This document shows, in pieces, positions 52,211 through 61,430 of a stretch of 64,000 nt of DNA. Origin of the DNA: Sphingomonas suaedae (lineage in GTDB: Bacteria > Pseudomonadota > Alphaproteobacteria > Sphingomonadales > Sphingomonadaceae); assembly GCF_007833215.1 (NCBI RefSeq), contig NZ_CP042239.1:3656001-3720000 (forward strand). The letters run 5' to 3'. Both the position numbers and the translations under genes were made by a program. The notes under the pieces were generated by a model. It did no database searches. It had not been told where the DNA came from and worked only from the letters and a program-made list of their open reading frames with translations. Numbering within the stretch: the stretch's first letter is position 1; each line of letters opens with the position of its first letter.

Positions 52211-53440
52211 CTAGCCCTCGCCCTCTGCGGGGGCGCCGAAAAGCAGCGCGGCGACGCAGATCAGCGCGAGCGCGCCGAAGCCGGCCATCCGGATCCACCC
52301 CGCCTTTTCGTCCGTCCGCGCGACGACGATCGCGATGCCGCACTGGATCGCATAATAGGCGGCGAATGCGCGCGAGGCGAGGGCGATCACCATCACCGAG
52401 TTGGTGAACCAGGTTACCGCGACCGAGAGCCCCGCCGCGATCATGAACCCGGCGGGCACGCCCAGCCGCTTGCCCGACAGTTCGATCGCGATGCCGGTCG
52501 ATCCGATCGCGTCCGCAACCGCCGCGGACAACTGGCTGGCGACGGCGGCGGCAAGGACCAAGGATGCGAGCGGTGCCGCGATGCCTGTCATCACGTCGAG
52601 CACGCCTGCTACTCCCTTGCTATGTGCGGCATCGCCGAGCCAGGGCGTGAGCAGGACGAGGAAGACGATGTAGATCCCAGCCGCGATCAGTTGCGCATGG
52701 CGCATCGTGCGGATGCGCGTCGGCGCGTCATATTCCTCGCCCATGTAGCGGGAGGTCTCGAAGCCCTGCACGGTAATGAGCAGGCCGAGCAGCAGGAGCA
52801 GGCTCTGAAAGTCGAGGTGCGCGACGGGAACAGGTGCCGATCCCGCCGACTCGCCGTGCCATGTCCATCCGATCGCCAGCGCGGCGAGCAGGCCGCCGAT
52901 CAACCCCAGCTTGATCGATACGCTGGCATGGGCGACATGCTCGACGCGGCGCAGGCCCCCGCTGAGCGCCAGCAGGGCCAGCACGCCGAGGATCGCGGTG
53001 ACGATGACATTGGCGATCAGTTCCGAATGCGAGCCCGCCGCCTTGAGCGCGAACATCGCCAGCAGCTTCAGATAATAGGCGACCGACACGGCATAGGCGA
53101 TGGCGAGGACGACCTGTCCCACCCGTGCCAGCCAGTGCGCCGTGTCGCTGCCCCCGGCCTGTGCCAGATGCGGCTCGGCATGTGCGATGTTGAACCGGAC
53201 CACCCCGCCGATCGCATAGGCGAGCAGCAACAGCACCGCCATCGCCGGCGTGGCATAGAGGCCGAATTCGCGCGCCAGCAGCGGCCCGCATACCAGAAAG
53301 CCCGATCCGATGATCGAGGCGAGCGGAGTGACGGTGGCGATCCACTGGTCGGAGCGGCCAAATTTGCTGAGCATCAGCGCGGCGGTGATCGCAATCGCGA
53401 CCGCCAGCGCCGCTGCCGGAATGACGATGGTCCCGCTCAC
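52211..53440 (-). CDS. Integral membrane permease-like protein (APC-type)
   Basis: 409 aa with about 11-12 membrane helices. The GTG at 53440 (GGAGAG upstream) starts VSGTIVIPAAALAVAIAITAAL. Segments such as WIATVTPLASIIGSGFLVCGPLLAREF and LLITVQGFETSRYMGEEYDAPTRIRTMRHAQLIAAGIY resemble amino-acid/purine transporters of the APC superfamily. The substrate cannot be named. It lies between ptsP and a lipoprotein gene, with no clear pathway context. Confidence 0.75.
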   Translation of the reverse strand: MSGTIVIPAAALAVAIAITAALMLSKFGRSDQWIATVTPLASIIGSGFLVCGPLLAREFGLYATPAMAVLLLLAYAIGGVVRFNIAHAEPHLAQAGGSDTAHWLARVGQVVLAIAYAVSVAYYLKLLAMFALKAAGSHSELIANVIVTAILGVLALLALSGGLRRVEHVAHASVSIKLGLIGGLLAALAIGWTWHGESAGSAPVPVAHLDFQSLLLLLGLLITVQGFETSRYMGEEYDAPTRIRTMRHAQLIAAGIYIVFLVLLTPWLGDAAHSKGVAGVLDVMTGIAAPLASLVLAAAVASQLSAAVADAIGSTGIAIELSGKRLGVPAGFMIAAGLSVAVTWFTNSVMVIALASRAFAAYYAIQCGIAIVVARTDEKAGWIRMAGFGALALICVAALLFGAPAEGEG

Positions 53441-53519
53441 ACCTTGACTCTCCGTACCGCAGCCCGACGGGCTTCGCCGGATCAAACGCGGCGAGGCGCG
53501 TTCGGGTCCGAAACGATCG

Positions 53520-54203
53520 TCAGCGGCCCGCCAATCGCTGCGTGCCGCCGGTGACCGTCGGCACTGCCTCGAAGACGGCGGTATCGTAGCGCAACTGGGG
53601 AACCGCGCTCTCGCCGCGTTGCCAAGCGGCAAGATCGATGCGCCAAGCGTCGTAGCGGGCGTAGAATTCGGTGAACGGGCGGTCGACTGCGGCGAGCGCC
53701 CGGGGCGCGAAGGTCGCGAACTCTCCCGCTGGCAGCGTCGTCGCCTCGCGCAGCAGCGGAAGCGCCGCCGCGCAGAACTGCGCCATCACCGGCGGCTGCG
53801 CGAAATAATTGTAGAGCCGCGTCATCACGGAATCGAAGCGGTCGCCATGCTGCGCGGCGAGTTCGCGATGTGCCGCCGCCAGGTCGCGTCGATGCGCGGC
53901 GAGCATCCGATTATACGCCATTGCCCCATCGTCATCCGGACAGCTGAGCGCAGCGACGTTGAAGGCGGCGCGCAGATGCCACATCGCCGCGGCGGGGGAC
54001 GGCGCCCGGTTGGGCGTCGCATAGCTGCCGTCGGCTAGGCGTGCGGGGATGGCAAGCCCGGCCGCAGCGCCATCGGGCGGGCTGGGCGCGACGGCGCGCA
54101 CCGGCGGCGCGACGGGAAGCGGCGCGGGTGCGGAGACGCGTTCGGGCGCCGCGCACGCGCTCGCCAGCGCGAGCAGGGGCATGGCAAGGAGTACGCGGTT
54201 CAT
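53520..54203 (-). CDS. Hypothetical lipoprotein
   Basis: 227 aa. Signal peptide MNRVLLAMPLLALASAC ends in a lipobox. A Pro/Ala-rich spacer leads to a helical domain with two or three cysteines (SCPDDDGAMAYNRMLAAHRRDLAAAHRELAAQHGDRFDSVMTRLYNYFAQPPVMAQFC). I do not recognise the family. The ATG at 54203 is preceded by GGGTGG. Confidence 0.7.
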   Translation of the reverse strand: MNRVLLAMPLLALASACAAPERVSAPAPLPVAPPVRAVAPSPPDGAAAGLAIPARLADGSYATPNRAPSPAAAMWHLRAAFNVAALSCPDDDGAMAYNRMLAAHRRDLAAAHRELAAQHGDRFDSVMTRLYNYFAQPPVMAQFCAAALPLLREATTLPAGEFATFAPRALAAVDRPFTEFYARYDAWRIDLAAWQRGESAVPQLRYDTAVFEAVPTVTGGTQRLAGR

Positions 54204-54889
54204 GGCGCCCACCCAAGCAGGGGAGAGTCAATGAGTGGTTAAATGCGCGGGAAAATGGGATGAGCCGGTGCCGGTCGCCGCCCGACTTGGCTGGGCCGTG
54301 AAGCGATTGCGACGGAACGTCGCGAAGTGACGCCCTCTGGCCTGACCGCTTTCAGTGCGACCTCGCCGATGTTTAAACGGCGGGAAGTGGGTGGTTATCA
54401 GACGTCAAGCTACAAGATCGCCCGCTCAACCGCATTGGTTGAGTGGCGAAATCTCGTGGCTTGGGCCAGTTCTGGGAAATGGTATCTAGCGTCAATCGGA
54501 GACAAGTTGTCGATTAGTCCGACAGCCCGATCTAAATGCTTGGTCGAAACCGGTCGCCGCGCTTACACTCAAAAGGACAGGGCAAATGGGAAATACGTAT
54601 TGCTATATCTTCTTACCTAATTTACTCATGAATATCGAAAGTAGGGGGGTAATTGAATGGCTTCTGGTGCAAGGGGTGGGGCATGGTGGAACCCATTTAG
54701 GGTTCACAGATTTGTAAGAACCGGCGTCTGCGTTCAGACTGTCTTATGGGTTCCAGTTCCATTTTGGAAGGTAGATTGTCCCGGCAATTGACTTGACGGA
54801 CTAACTGCAACTTGTCTCCGATTGGCGAAGCTATGCCAACGCCCGCAACGGGGTCGCTTCCTGTCGGGCAGTTTTTCGGCGCGCTCGAG
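54204..54889. other. Longest gene-free stretch; AT-richer, with an inverted-repeat element
   Basis: No convincing long gene is present. GC falls toward the middle (54560-54780), unlike either side. Small hairpins are visible: GCGACG-gaa-CGTCGC near 54310-54330 and CTCAACC-gca-TTGGTTGAG near 54420-54440. A 97-codon frame at 54327-54620 has atypical codons and no good ribosome site. The main structure is the inverted-repeat pair at 54493-54824. Confidence 0.6.
54493..54824. mobile_element. 332-bp element with ~30-bp terminal inverted repeats (MITE-like)
   Basis: The left end (54493-54523) reads CAATCGGAGACAAGTTG, then TTAGTCCG. The right end (54795-54824) is the inverse: CGGACTAA, then CAACTTGTCTCCGATTG. 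The outer 17 bp match perfectly, and the inner 8 bp match after a 3-4 bp imperfect gap. The interior has no transposase. A clear target-site duplication was not found. Confidence 0.6.
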
Positions 54890-55909
54890 CTAAGCCGCCC
54901 GCTTCTCCAGCGCTGCTGCCGCCTCGGCCATCAGCTGGGCGATGATGTCCGCGACGGGTTCTTCCTTCGTCACCATGCCGACCGACTGGCCGGCCATCAG
55001 CGAACCATTGTCGACATCGCCCTCGATCACCGCGCGGCGCAGCGCGCCCGCCCAATAATGCTCGATCTGGAGCTGGGCCTCCATCATCTCGACCTTGCCC
55101 TCGTCCAATAGCTGCGCGACCTCCCGCTGCTTGGCGGTGAACAGCTCGGACGAGGCGTTCTTGAGCGCGCGGACGGGGATGACCGGCAGGCGCGGGTCGA
55201 TCTGGACGCTGGAGATCGCATCGCGTGCACTGGCGCGGAAGAACGCTTTCTTGAAATTGGGGTGCGCGATGCTTTCGGTCGCACAGGCAAAGCGGGTGCC
55301 GAGCTGGACGCCCGCCGCGCCCATGTCGAGATAGCCGGCGATCGCCTCCCCCCGCCCGATTCCACCCGCAACGAACACCGGGACCTGTTCGGCGACCTCG
55401 GGCAGGATTTCCTGGGCCAGAACGCTGGTCGAGACCGGGCCGATATGGCCGCCGGCCTCCATCCCCTCGACCACCAAGGCATCGACGCCCGAACGGATCA
55501 GCTTCTTGGCGAGGCTGAGCGCCGGGGCGAAGCAGATCAACTTTGCGCCATTGCCCTTGATTGCGTCGAGCGACCCCGCCGGGGGCAGGCCGCCAGCCAG
55601 CACGATATGCGTGACCTCATGCTTGGCGCAGACCGCGATCAAATCGAACAGCTGCGGATGCATGGTGATCAGGTTCACGCCGAACGGCTTGTCGGTCAGC
55701 GCCTTCGTGCCCGCGATCTCGGCGTCGAGCAGTTCGGGCGTCATCGCCCCGCACGCGATCAGGCCGAAGCCGCCTGCGTTGGAGATGGCGGCCACGAGGT
55801 TCCGCTCGCTCACCCAGGACATCGCCCCGCAAAGGATCGCAGTCTCGCTGCCGAGAAATTCGATACCGCGCGCCATGCGGCGCTGAAGGCGCTCTTCACC
55901 AATGGTCAT
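54890..55909 (-). CDS. Nitronate monooxygenase-family flavoprotein
   Basis: 339 aa, FMN-binding TIM barrel. Typical blocks are PILCGAMSWVS-like AILCGAMSWVSERNLVAAISNAGGFGLI, GVDALVVEGMEAGGHIGP (with the catalytic-region His), PVFVAGGIGRGEAIAGYL and GVQLGTRFACATES. The family includes nitronate monooxygenases and FabK-like enoyl reductases; the GGHIGP motif occurs in both. No fatty-acid genes are near. Confidence 0.88.
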   Translation of the reverse strand: MTIGEERLQRRMARGIEFLGSETAILCGAMSWVSERNLVAAISNAGGFGLIACGAMTPELLDAEIAGTKALTDKPFGVNLITMHPQLFDLIAVCAKHEVTHIVLAGGLPPAGSLDAIKGNGAKLICFAPALSLAKKLIRSGVDALVVEGMEAGGHIGPVSTSVLAQEILPEVAEQVPVFVAGGIGRGEAIAGYLDMGAAGVQLGTRFACATESIAHPNFKKAFFRASARDAISSVQIDPRLPVIPVRALKNASSELFTAKQREVAQLLDEGKVEMMEAQLQIEHYWAGALRRAVIEGDVDNGSLMAGQSVGMVTKEEPVADIIAQLMAEAAAALEKRAA

Positions 55910-55968
55910 GCTTGCCGCCTAGCCGGGCGGCACCGGCTTAGGCAAGCGGCGAGCGCGCATGGGCGAGT

Positions 55969-56475
55969 TCAGGGGCCGCATTCCCACACGCCGTCGATCG
56001 CGCGTGCGGCAAGGCCTGTGCCCTCGATCGACAGAGTGGCAGTGTGGCCCGATCCTTCATGATCGGTCGGGCGTTCTGCACCGCGCGTCAGCGACGCGGT
56101 GAGGCCCTCGCCCGTAAAGGCGCCGCCACGGCTGAGCGCGTCGAACCCGCCCGTCTCGCTTGCGGTCAGGCCGACAGGTTTCCCGGCGCGCATGACGACA
56201 GCGGTGGCCCGTTTGTCCGCGCCGACATCGGCCGCTCCGGCGAGCAGCAGCATCCCTTCGTCAGACAGGAACGCGCAGCGCAGCTCTCCCTCCAGAGTCC
56301 CTACGGCGCTTTCGGTGACCGCTTGCAGTGCAATGGGCGAAGGTGCCGGCGTCGGCGCGGGGGCCCTCGGCGATTCGATCGGTACGGGGTCGCCGGCGCT
56401 GTCGTTGGCGGGCGGGGCCGGCGCGGGCGAGCAGGCGGCAAGCACGGCAAAGGCTGTGAGCATCAGGATACGCAT
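55969..56475 (-). CDS. Hypothetical lipoprotein
   Basis: 168 aa. The signal peptide MRILMLTAFAVLAAC ends in a lipobox, followed by a long Pro/Ala spacer. The mature domain contains LEGELRCAFLSDEGMLLLAGAADV and RATAVVMRAGKPVGL. It ends DGVWECGP. Two mature cysteines may pair. Family not recognised. It is divergent from yjbQ. Confidence 0.7.
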   Translation of the reverse strand: MRILMLTAFAVLAACSPAPAPPANDSAGDPVPIESPRAPAPTPAPSPIALQAVTESAVGTLEGELRCAFLSDEGMLLLAGAADVGADKRATAVVMRAGKPVGLTASETGGFDALSRGGAFTGEGLTASLTRGAERPTDHEGSGHTATLSIEGTGLAARAIDGVWECGP

Positions 56476-56526
56476 GTCGCAACAATGCCATGGACGAACG
56501 GAGGTTCAATCCGCCAGAACGGCTGA

Positions 56527-56943
56527 ATGCGACAGGCAGTGCAGGAGGTGGCGATAGAAACCCCGGGGCAGGGGCTGCATGACTTCACCCCCGCGGTGCT
56601 TCGCTGGGTCGCGGACACCGGAATCGCGACCGGACTGCTCACGCTGTTCGTTCGGCACACCAGTTGTTCGCTCTTGATTCAGGAAAACGCCGCCCCGGCG
56701 GCACGCCGCGATCTCGAACGCTGGATCGCCCGTATCGCGCCGGAAAATGGCGGCTACGAACATGATGACGAGGGACCGGACGACATGCCCGCGCATCTGC
56801 GCGCGGCGATCACCGCGACGTCCTTGTCGATCCCGGTGACGGGCGGCGTACCGATGCTCGGCACCTGGCAGGGCATATTCTTGTTCGAACATCGCGCCGC
56901 GGCGCATCGCCGCCGGGTCGCGCTTCATCTGATCGGGGAGTGA
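56527..56943 (+). CDS. YjbQ-family protein (secondary thiamine-phosphate synthase-like)
   Basis: 138 aa, [70 protein letters not shown] is the full YjbQ signature, with conserved His and Asp/Glu around the putative active site. E. coli YjbQ has weak thiamine-phosphate synthase activity; the native role is uncertain. GGAG-like bases precede the ATG. The stop is 5 bp before the next ATG. Confidence 0.93.
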   Translation: MRQAVQEVAIETPGQGLHDFTPAVLRWVADTGIATGLLTLFVRHTSCSLLIQENAAPAARRDLERWIARIAPENGGYEHDDEGPDDMPAHLRAAITATSLSIPVTGGVPMLGTWQGIFLFEHRAAAHRRRVALHLIGE

Positions 56944-56948
56944 CGGCG

Positions 56949-57425
56949 ATGATCGATCGCCTCAAGCCCGGCGACGATACTCTGTTCGCGGCGATGAACG
57001 CATTGTTCGGAACCGAGTTCGACGATCCCGAAACCTATCTCGGCGCGCCGCCCGACGCCGCCCATGTCGCGGCCCTGCTTGCCAATCCCGGCTTCGTCGC
57101 GCTCGTCGCGCGCGAGGGCAACGCTGTGGTCGGCGCGCTTGTGGCCTATATCCTGCCCAAGTTCGAACAGGCGCGAAGCGAAGTCTATATCTACGACCTC
57201 GCCGTCGCCGCGGCGCATCGACGAAAGGGCATCGCGACGGCATTGATCGAAGCGCTCAAGCCGATCGCACGCGCGGCCGGCGCATGGGTCATCTATGTGC
57301 AGGCCGACTATGCCGATCCGCCAGCGATCGCGCTCTACACCAAGCTCGGCGTGCGCGAGGAGGTGCTGCACTTCGACATCGCGTTGGATCAGGCCGCTTC
57401 GTCCTCCGGCGCGTCCAGCCCATAG
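56949..57425 (+). CDS. AAC(3)-I-like GNAT acetyltransferase
   Basis: 158 aa, single GNAT domain. The stretches [41 protein letters not shown] and [20 protein letters not shown] closely track the AAC(3)-I family of aminoglycoside 3-N-acetyltransferases, including the acetyl-CoA loop HRRKGIA. Resistance is not shown by sequence alone. The ATG at 56949 has GGGGAG eight bases upstream; an in-frame GTG at 56940 overlaps the yjbQ stop. The 3' end overlaps lysC (opposite strand) by 37 bp. Confidence 0.85.
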   Translation: MIDRLKPGDDTLFAAMNALFGTEFDDPETYLGAPPDAAHVAALLANPGFVALVAREGNAVVGALVAYILPKFEQARSEVYIYDLAVAAAHRRKGIATALIEALKPIARAAGAWVIYVQADYADPPAIALYTKLGVREEVLHFDIALDQAASSSGASSP

Positions 57426-58648
57426 GCGGTGTGGAGCACGCGGACGGCCAGCTCGGTCTCGTCCTCATGGATCAGCACCGAAACCTTGATCTCGCTGGTG
57501 GTGATCGCAAGGATATTGATCCGCCGATCCGCCAGCGTGTCGAACATCGTCGCTGCCACGCCGGCATGGCTGCGCATCCCGACGCCGACGACGCTGATCT
57601 TGGCGATCTTTGTATCGTGGATCAGTTCGTCATAGCCGATCGGTCCCTTCGCCTTGCCCAGCACGTCGAGCGCGCGGGCCAGTTCGGCGCGCGGCACGGT
57701 GAAGGTCACGTCGGTCGATCCGGTCGCGTGGGCGACATTCTGGACGATCATGTCGACATTGATCCCGGCCTCTGCCAGCGGGCCGAAGATGTGCGCGACG
57801 GCGCCCGGCCGGTCGGGGACATTGGTAAGCGTCACCTTGGCTTCGTTCTTGTCGGCGGCGATGCCGGTGATGAGCTGCCGTTCCACGTCGTTGATCTCCT
57901 CTTCGCCGACGATCAGCGTGCCGCGATGGCCCTCTTCGTCATGCGTGTCTTCAAACGAGGACAGGACGCGCACGCGCACCCCCTCCTTCATCGCCAGCCC
58001 GACCGAGCGGGTCTGGAGCACCTTCGCCCCGACGCTCGCCAGTTCCAGCATCTCTTCGTACGTGACCTTGGACAGCTTGCGCGCCCGCGGAACGATGCGC
58101 GGGTCGGTGGTATAGACGCCGTCGACATCGGTATAGATGTCGCACCGGTCGGCCTTCATCGCTGCTGCGACCGCGACCGCGCTGGTATCCGATCCGCCGC
58201 GTCCCAGGGTGGTCACGCGATTGTCCTCGGCCAGGCCCTGGAAACCGGGAACCACCGCGACCTGACCATCGGCGAGGCTGGCGTTGAGCGCATCGGTCTC
58301 GATCGTGCCGATGCGTGCGCTGGCATGCGCACTGCTGGTATGGATCGGCAATTGCCAGCCGAGCCAGCTGCGCGCGGGTACCCCCATCGCCTGGAGCGTG
58401 ATGGCGAGCAGTCCGCTCGTCACCTGCTCGCCCGATGCGACGACGACATCATATTCGCGCAGGTCGTAGAGCGGGCTGGCTTCCTTGCAGAAGCCGACCA
58501 GCCGGTCGGTCTCGCCCGCCATGGCGGAGACGACGACCGCGACCTGGTTGCCCGCCTCCCATTCGCGCTTCACCCGCGCAGCGACATTGCGAATCCGCTC
58601 GATGCCCGCCATCGACGTGCCGCCGAACTTCATCACGATACGCGCCAT
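57389..58648 (-). CDS. lysC: Aspartate kinase LysC
   Basis: 419 aa. The start [19 protein letters not shown] has the kinase signature [26 protein letters not shown] and [15 protein letters not shown] are nucleotide- and aspartate-binding blocks. Two C-terminal ACT domains (about residues 265-410) allow feedback control by lysine and threonine. It catalyses the first step to lysine, threonine and methionine. The ATG at 58648 was chosen because it opens the kinase domain. A GTG/TTG-rich upstream frame is not coding-like. Confidence 0.97.
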   Translation of the reverse strand: MARIVMKFGGTSMAGIERIRNVAARVKREWEAGNQVAVVVSAMAGETDRLVGFCKEASPLYDLREYDVVVASGEQVTSGLLAITLQAMGVPARSWLGWQLPIHTSSAHASARIGTIETDALNASLADGQVAVVPGFQGLAEDNRVTTLGRGGSDTSAVAVAAAMKADRCDIYTDVDGVYTTDPRIVPRARKLSKVTYEEMLELASVGAKVLQTRSVGLAMKEGVRVRVLSSFEDTHDEEGHRGTLIVGEEEINDVERQLITGIAADKNEAKVTLTNVPDRPGAVAHIFGPLAEAGINVDMIVQNVAHATGSTDVTFTVPRAELARALDVLGKAKGPIGYDELIHDTKIAKISVVGVGMRSHAGVAATMFDTLADRRINILAITTSEIKVSVLIHEDETELAVRVLHTAYGLDAPEDEAA

Positions 58649-58831
58649 CTGTGATCTGCCTCCCGGAATGTGTCGCGGCTGATAGGGGCGCAGGCTAGGT
58701 TGCGCAACAAAGCTGCAATTTACGCGGTCGAAATATCCGATTGCAGCGCGCAAGCTGGAAGTTCCTCCAGCTATTGAGCAGCGGTCAATGGTGCCAGCTT
58801 CATTCCGGACCTGCTGTAAGGAGTGAGCAAG

Positions 58832-59215
58832 ATGAATGGATCGATCCGGGTTCTGGCGGCAGCCGCGGTGCTGGCGACAGGGACGGCCGCGCCCTTGCCG
58901 ATGATCGGCGCAGCCCCGGCGGTTGCGCAGGCGTCGACCTGCTACCGCACCTTCTGGCCCAGCGGACGAGAGGTCGAGATCGAGGCGTGCGAATATAATC
59001 AGGGCACGTCGGGCTTCACGATCCTGCGCAACACGTCCCGACGCGACATGCATGTCTGCTGGACCTTCCACTACGGCAATGGTCGCGAGTTCAAGGGGTG
59101 CAATTTCCGCATTCGTGCCGGCGAAGAGGCCAGGTCGAGCTGCTCGTCCTGTAACCGCCGAAATGGCGGCGGGCTGACCCGCGTGACCTGGCGGACGGTA
59201 AAACCCTCTACCTGA
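58832..59215 (+). CDS. Hypothetical secreted Cys-rich protein
   Basis: 127 aa with a long signal peptide (MNGSIRVLAAAAVLATGTAAPLPMIGAAPAVAQA). The mature part has six or seven cysteines, two closely spaced (SSCSSC), and ends in a basic tail. Family not recognised. The ATG at 58832 has AGGAG eight bases upstream; an overlapping GTG at 58823 is too close to that site. Confidence 0.7.
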   Translation: MNGSIRVLAAAAVLATGTAAPLPMIGAAPAVAQASTCYRTFWPSGREVEIEACEYNQGTSGFTILRNTSRRDMHVCWTFHYGNGREFKGCNFRIRAGEEARSSCSSCNRRNGGGLTRVTWRTVKPST

Positions 59216-59222
59216 TCGCGCG

Positions 59223-59990
59223 TCAGAGGAGGCCGTGGCGAAACGCTTTCGCCACGGCCTCCGCGATTGTCTGGGCCTTCAGTCTACGGCGCAAATTGGC
59301 GCCATGCAGATCGACCATCTGGTGCGAGATGCCTAGCCGATGGGCGATGCGGTCGCGGCGCAGTCCCTGGGCAAAGGCGGCGAGAACCTGTTGCTCGCGC
59401 GGGGTCAGGGCGCCCTCGAACCCATCCAACGCCGCGTCGATACGGGGGCGCATGGCATGGATCAGCGCATAGGCTGCCACCAGCAGTTCGTTGCGCTGCG
59501 CAACGGCGTGCGCTGCGCTACCCGCGCTACCGCCCAGGCCGAAGCCGACATAGCGGCTGGCTTCCGCCCCCGGCGCCACCGGCGTTCGTCCGATAATCGC
59601 GAGCGCATCGTGCATTCCCGAATCGGCTGCCCCACGAAGCACCGGGGCGGAGATTTCGGTGCGCGCGTCGAGATGCGGGACCAGCCAGTCTCCGAATGCG
59701 AAACAATCAAACCCGCCCGTGTTGGCCGGGCGGCGCAGCGCGACATAGTCACGGGCGTCCATGCGCTGGTCCAGATATTCCTCGATCCAGGCCGGGTCCA
59801 TGTTCGAGACCATCATCGACGCGGTCGCGCGGTCCTGTGCATCGAAATCGAACGCAGCGAAATTGCAATAATCAATCCCGCGTCCCTGCACGAAGCGCAG
59901 GAATTGCTGCCACGCCTTATCCGCCGACGCCGCGTCGCGCCGCGGGGCGAGCAACAGCGCGCCGAGCAGATCGGAGAGATCGGGTGCCAT
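59223..59990 (-). CDS. LuxR-family regulator with autoinducer-binding-like domain
   Basis: 255 aa. The N-terminal domain (about 15-170) resembles autoinducer-binding LuxR receptors: DPAWIEEYLDQRMDARDYV corresponds to the WxxxY...DP block, but the usual Pro is Tyr. The C-terminal HTH (about 190-250) reads LTPREQQVLAAFAQGLRRDRIAHRLGISHQMVDLHGANLRRRL. No luxI-type synthase is in the window, so it may be a solo receptor. It is divergent from ubiG; three CCGGTC hexamers lie between the two genes. Confidence 0.88.
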   Translation of the reverse strand: MAPDLSDLLGALLLAPRRDAASADKAWQQFLRFVQGRGIDYCNFAAFDFDAQDRATASMMVSNMDPAWIEEYLDQRMDARDYVALRRPANTGGFDCFAFGDWLVPHLDARTEISAPVLRGAADSGMHDALAIIGRTPVAPGAEASRYVGFGLGGSAGSAAHAVAQRNELLVAAYALIHAMRPRIDAALDGFEGALTPREQQVLAAFAQGLRRDRIAHRLGISHQMVDLHGANLRRRLKAQTIAEAVAKAFRHGLL

Positions 59991-60013
59991 GGTGTTCAGC
60001 GTAACGGCCAGGT

Positions 60014-60041
60014 CCGGTCAGGCAACCGGTCGAAACCGGTC
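60014..60041. promoter_or_regulatory. Three CCGGTC hexamers between luxR-type gene and ubiG
   Basis: CCGGTC occurs at 60014-60019, 60026-60031 and 60036-60041. The last two form ACCGGT-CGAA-ACCGGT, a near-palindrome. They may be sites for the divergent LuxR-type regulator. The link is inferred. Confidence 0.35.
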
Positions 60042-60083
60042 AATTAACTTTCGATGGCCGCGCGCGGCTGGTACAAGCCGGGG

Positions 60084-60815
60084 ATGGGCGTGAACATTGC
60101 AACGATCGATCCGCGCGAGGCCGAACATTTCGGCCGACTCGCGGCGGACTGGTGGAATCCGAAGGGCGAGTCGGCGATGCTGCACCGGCTGAACCCGGTG
60201 CGCCTGCGCTATATCCGCGAAGCAGTCGATGCGCATTGGGGCACCGACCCGCGCGACTTTTTGCCGCTCAAGGGCAGGACCGCGCTCGATGTCGGATGCG
60301 GCGCCGGGCTGTTGTGCGAGCCGCTTGCCCGGCTCGGCGCGGCGGTGACCGGGGTGGATGCTGCGCCGGAGAATATCGGTGCGGCCCGCGCGCACGCCGC
60401 AGCCGCGGGCCTGTCCATCGACTATCGCGCGGGCGAGTTCGAGCGGGAGGTTTCCGGACGGACGTTCGATCTGGTGACGTCGATGGAGGTGGTCGAACAT
60501 GTCGCCGATCCCGCCGCCTTCGTTGCGGGTCTTGCGGCCGCGCTGACGCCGGGCGGGCTGATGGTTCTCTCCACCCCCAATCGAACGCCTCTCTCTCGGC
60601 TCGCGATGATCACGGTGGGCGAGGGGCTGGGAATGATCCCGCGCGGCACCCACGATCATGACAAATTTCTGACTCCCGACGAACTGACCGCGTTGCTCGA
60701 AGACGCGGGGATGGCGGTGACCGACATTACCGGTCTTGGGTTCTCGCCTACTGTCGGATTTCACCTGAGCGGGGACATGAGCTTGAATTATCTGCTTGCC
60801 GCGCGGCACGCCTGA
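60084..60815 (+). CDS. ubiG: Ubiquinone biosynthesis O-methyltransferase UbiG
   Basis: 243 aa. IDPREAEHFGRLAADWWNPKGESAMLHRLNPVRLRYIR is the UbiG-specific N-terminus, and ALDVGCGAGLLCEPLARLGAAVTGVD the SAM-binding motif I. MEVVEHV and RGTHDHDKFLTPDEL are further UbiG blocks. It does both O-methylations in ubiquinone synthesis. The start is uncertain: ATG 60084, GTG 60090, or upstream ATG 60054. Confidence 0.94.
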   Translation: MGVNIATIDPREAEHFGRLAADWWNPKGESAMLHRLNPVRLRYIREAVDAHWGTDPRDFLPLKGRTALDVGCGAGLLCEPLARLGAAVTGVDAAPENIGAARAHAAAAGLSIDYRAGEFEREVSGRTFDLVTSMEVVEHVADPAAFVAGLAAALTPGGLMVLSTPNRTPLSRLAMITVGEGLGMIPRGTHDHDKFLTPDELTALLEDAGMAVTDITGLGFSPTVGFHLSGDMSLNYLLAARHA

Positions 60816-60834
60816 ACGCGCCGCGCGGATTGCG

Positions 60835-61344
60835 TCATTTCTTCTTGAAGGTGAAATCGCTCAGCCGGATCGCCTTGAGTTCGACCGGGTAATCGGTGCT
60901 CGACGTCTGGCGGTTCTTGAGGTCCTTTACCTCGCCCGCCTGCGCCCAGCTCCCGGTGCCGCTCGTGTCGCCCTCGATCGAGAAGCCGATCAACCCGCCG
61001 GTGGTGTTCGCTGCCTTGAGCGTCGTGGTCGTCCCCTTGACGGTGACGGTAATCTTCAGCGTGTTGGCGGGGTTGCCGCCGGACAGGAGATAGACTTCGG
61101 TCGCGGCATCTGCCCCGGCAGCGACGCGGACGACCTTGGTCTCCCCGGCATTGATCGCGACCGTATCGACCTTTTCGCCGGCGTCCGTAGCCGCGTCGGC
61201 CGTTTTCGTGGTGCGCATTCCATCTTCATTCAGCTGGGAATGGGTAGGCGTTCCCAGCCGCTGGGCGAGCGCAGGCGACGCGGTCAGCGCGATCGTGAAC
61301 AGGGTGGAGCCAAGGACGAAGAGAGTGGGAGCAAGACGGAGCAA
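60835..61344 (-). CDS. Hypothetical secreted protein
   Basis: 169 aa with a signal peptide (MLRLAPTLFVLGSTLFTIALTASPALAQ). The rest is a Thr/Ala-rich beta-type domain (VDTVAINAGETKVVRVAAGADAATEVYLLSGG), ending DFTFKKK. It has no cysteine in the mature part and no family was recognised. It is convergent with ubiG. Confidence 0.65.
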   Translation of the reverse strand: MLRLAPTLFVLGSTLFTIALTASPALAQRLGTPTHSQLNEDGMRTTKTADAATDAGEKVDTVAINAGETKVVRVAAGADAATEVYLLSGGNPANTLKITVTVKGTTTTLKAANTTGGLIGFSIEGDTSGTGSWAQAGEVKDLKNRQTSSTDYPVELKAIRLSDFTFKKK

Positions 61345-61430
61345 TTCGACCTCCAGAGTGAAAGACCCGCTGGACCACGGGTTGATTCCCCCAGACTTGC
61401 TGATGCTGCCCGCCTTGGCAAGCGCACCGA

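Noticed and set aside
50226..52214. A 662-codon plus-strand frame
   Set aside because: It is antisense to ptsP, which has full catalytic motifs.
54327..54620. A 97-codon plus-strand frame in the gene-free region
   Set aside because: Codon use is unlike the genome, it lacks a ribosome site, and it crosses the left end of the inverted-repeat element.
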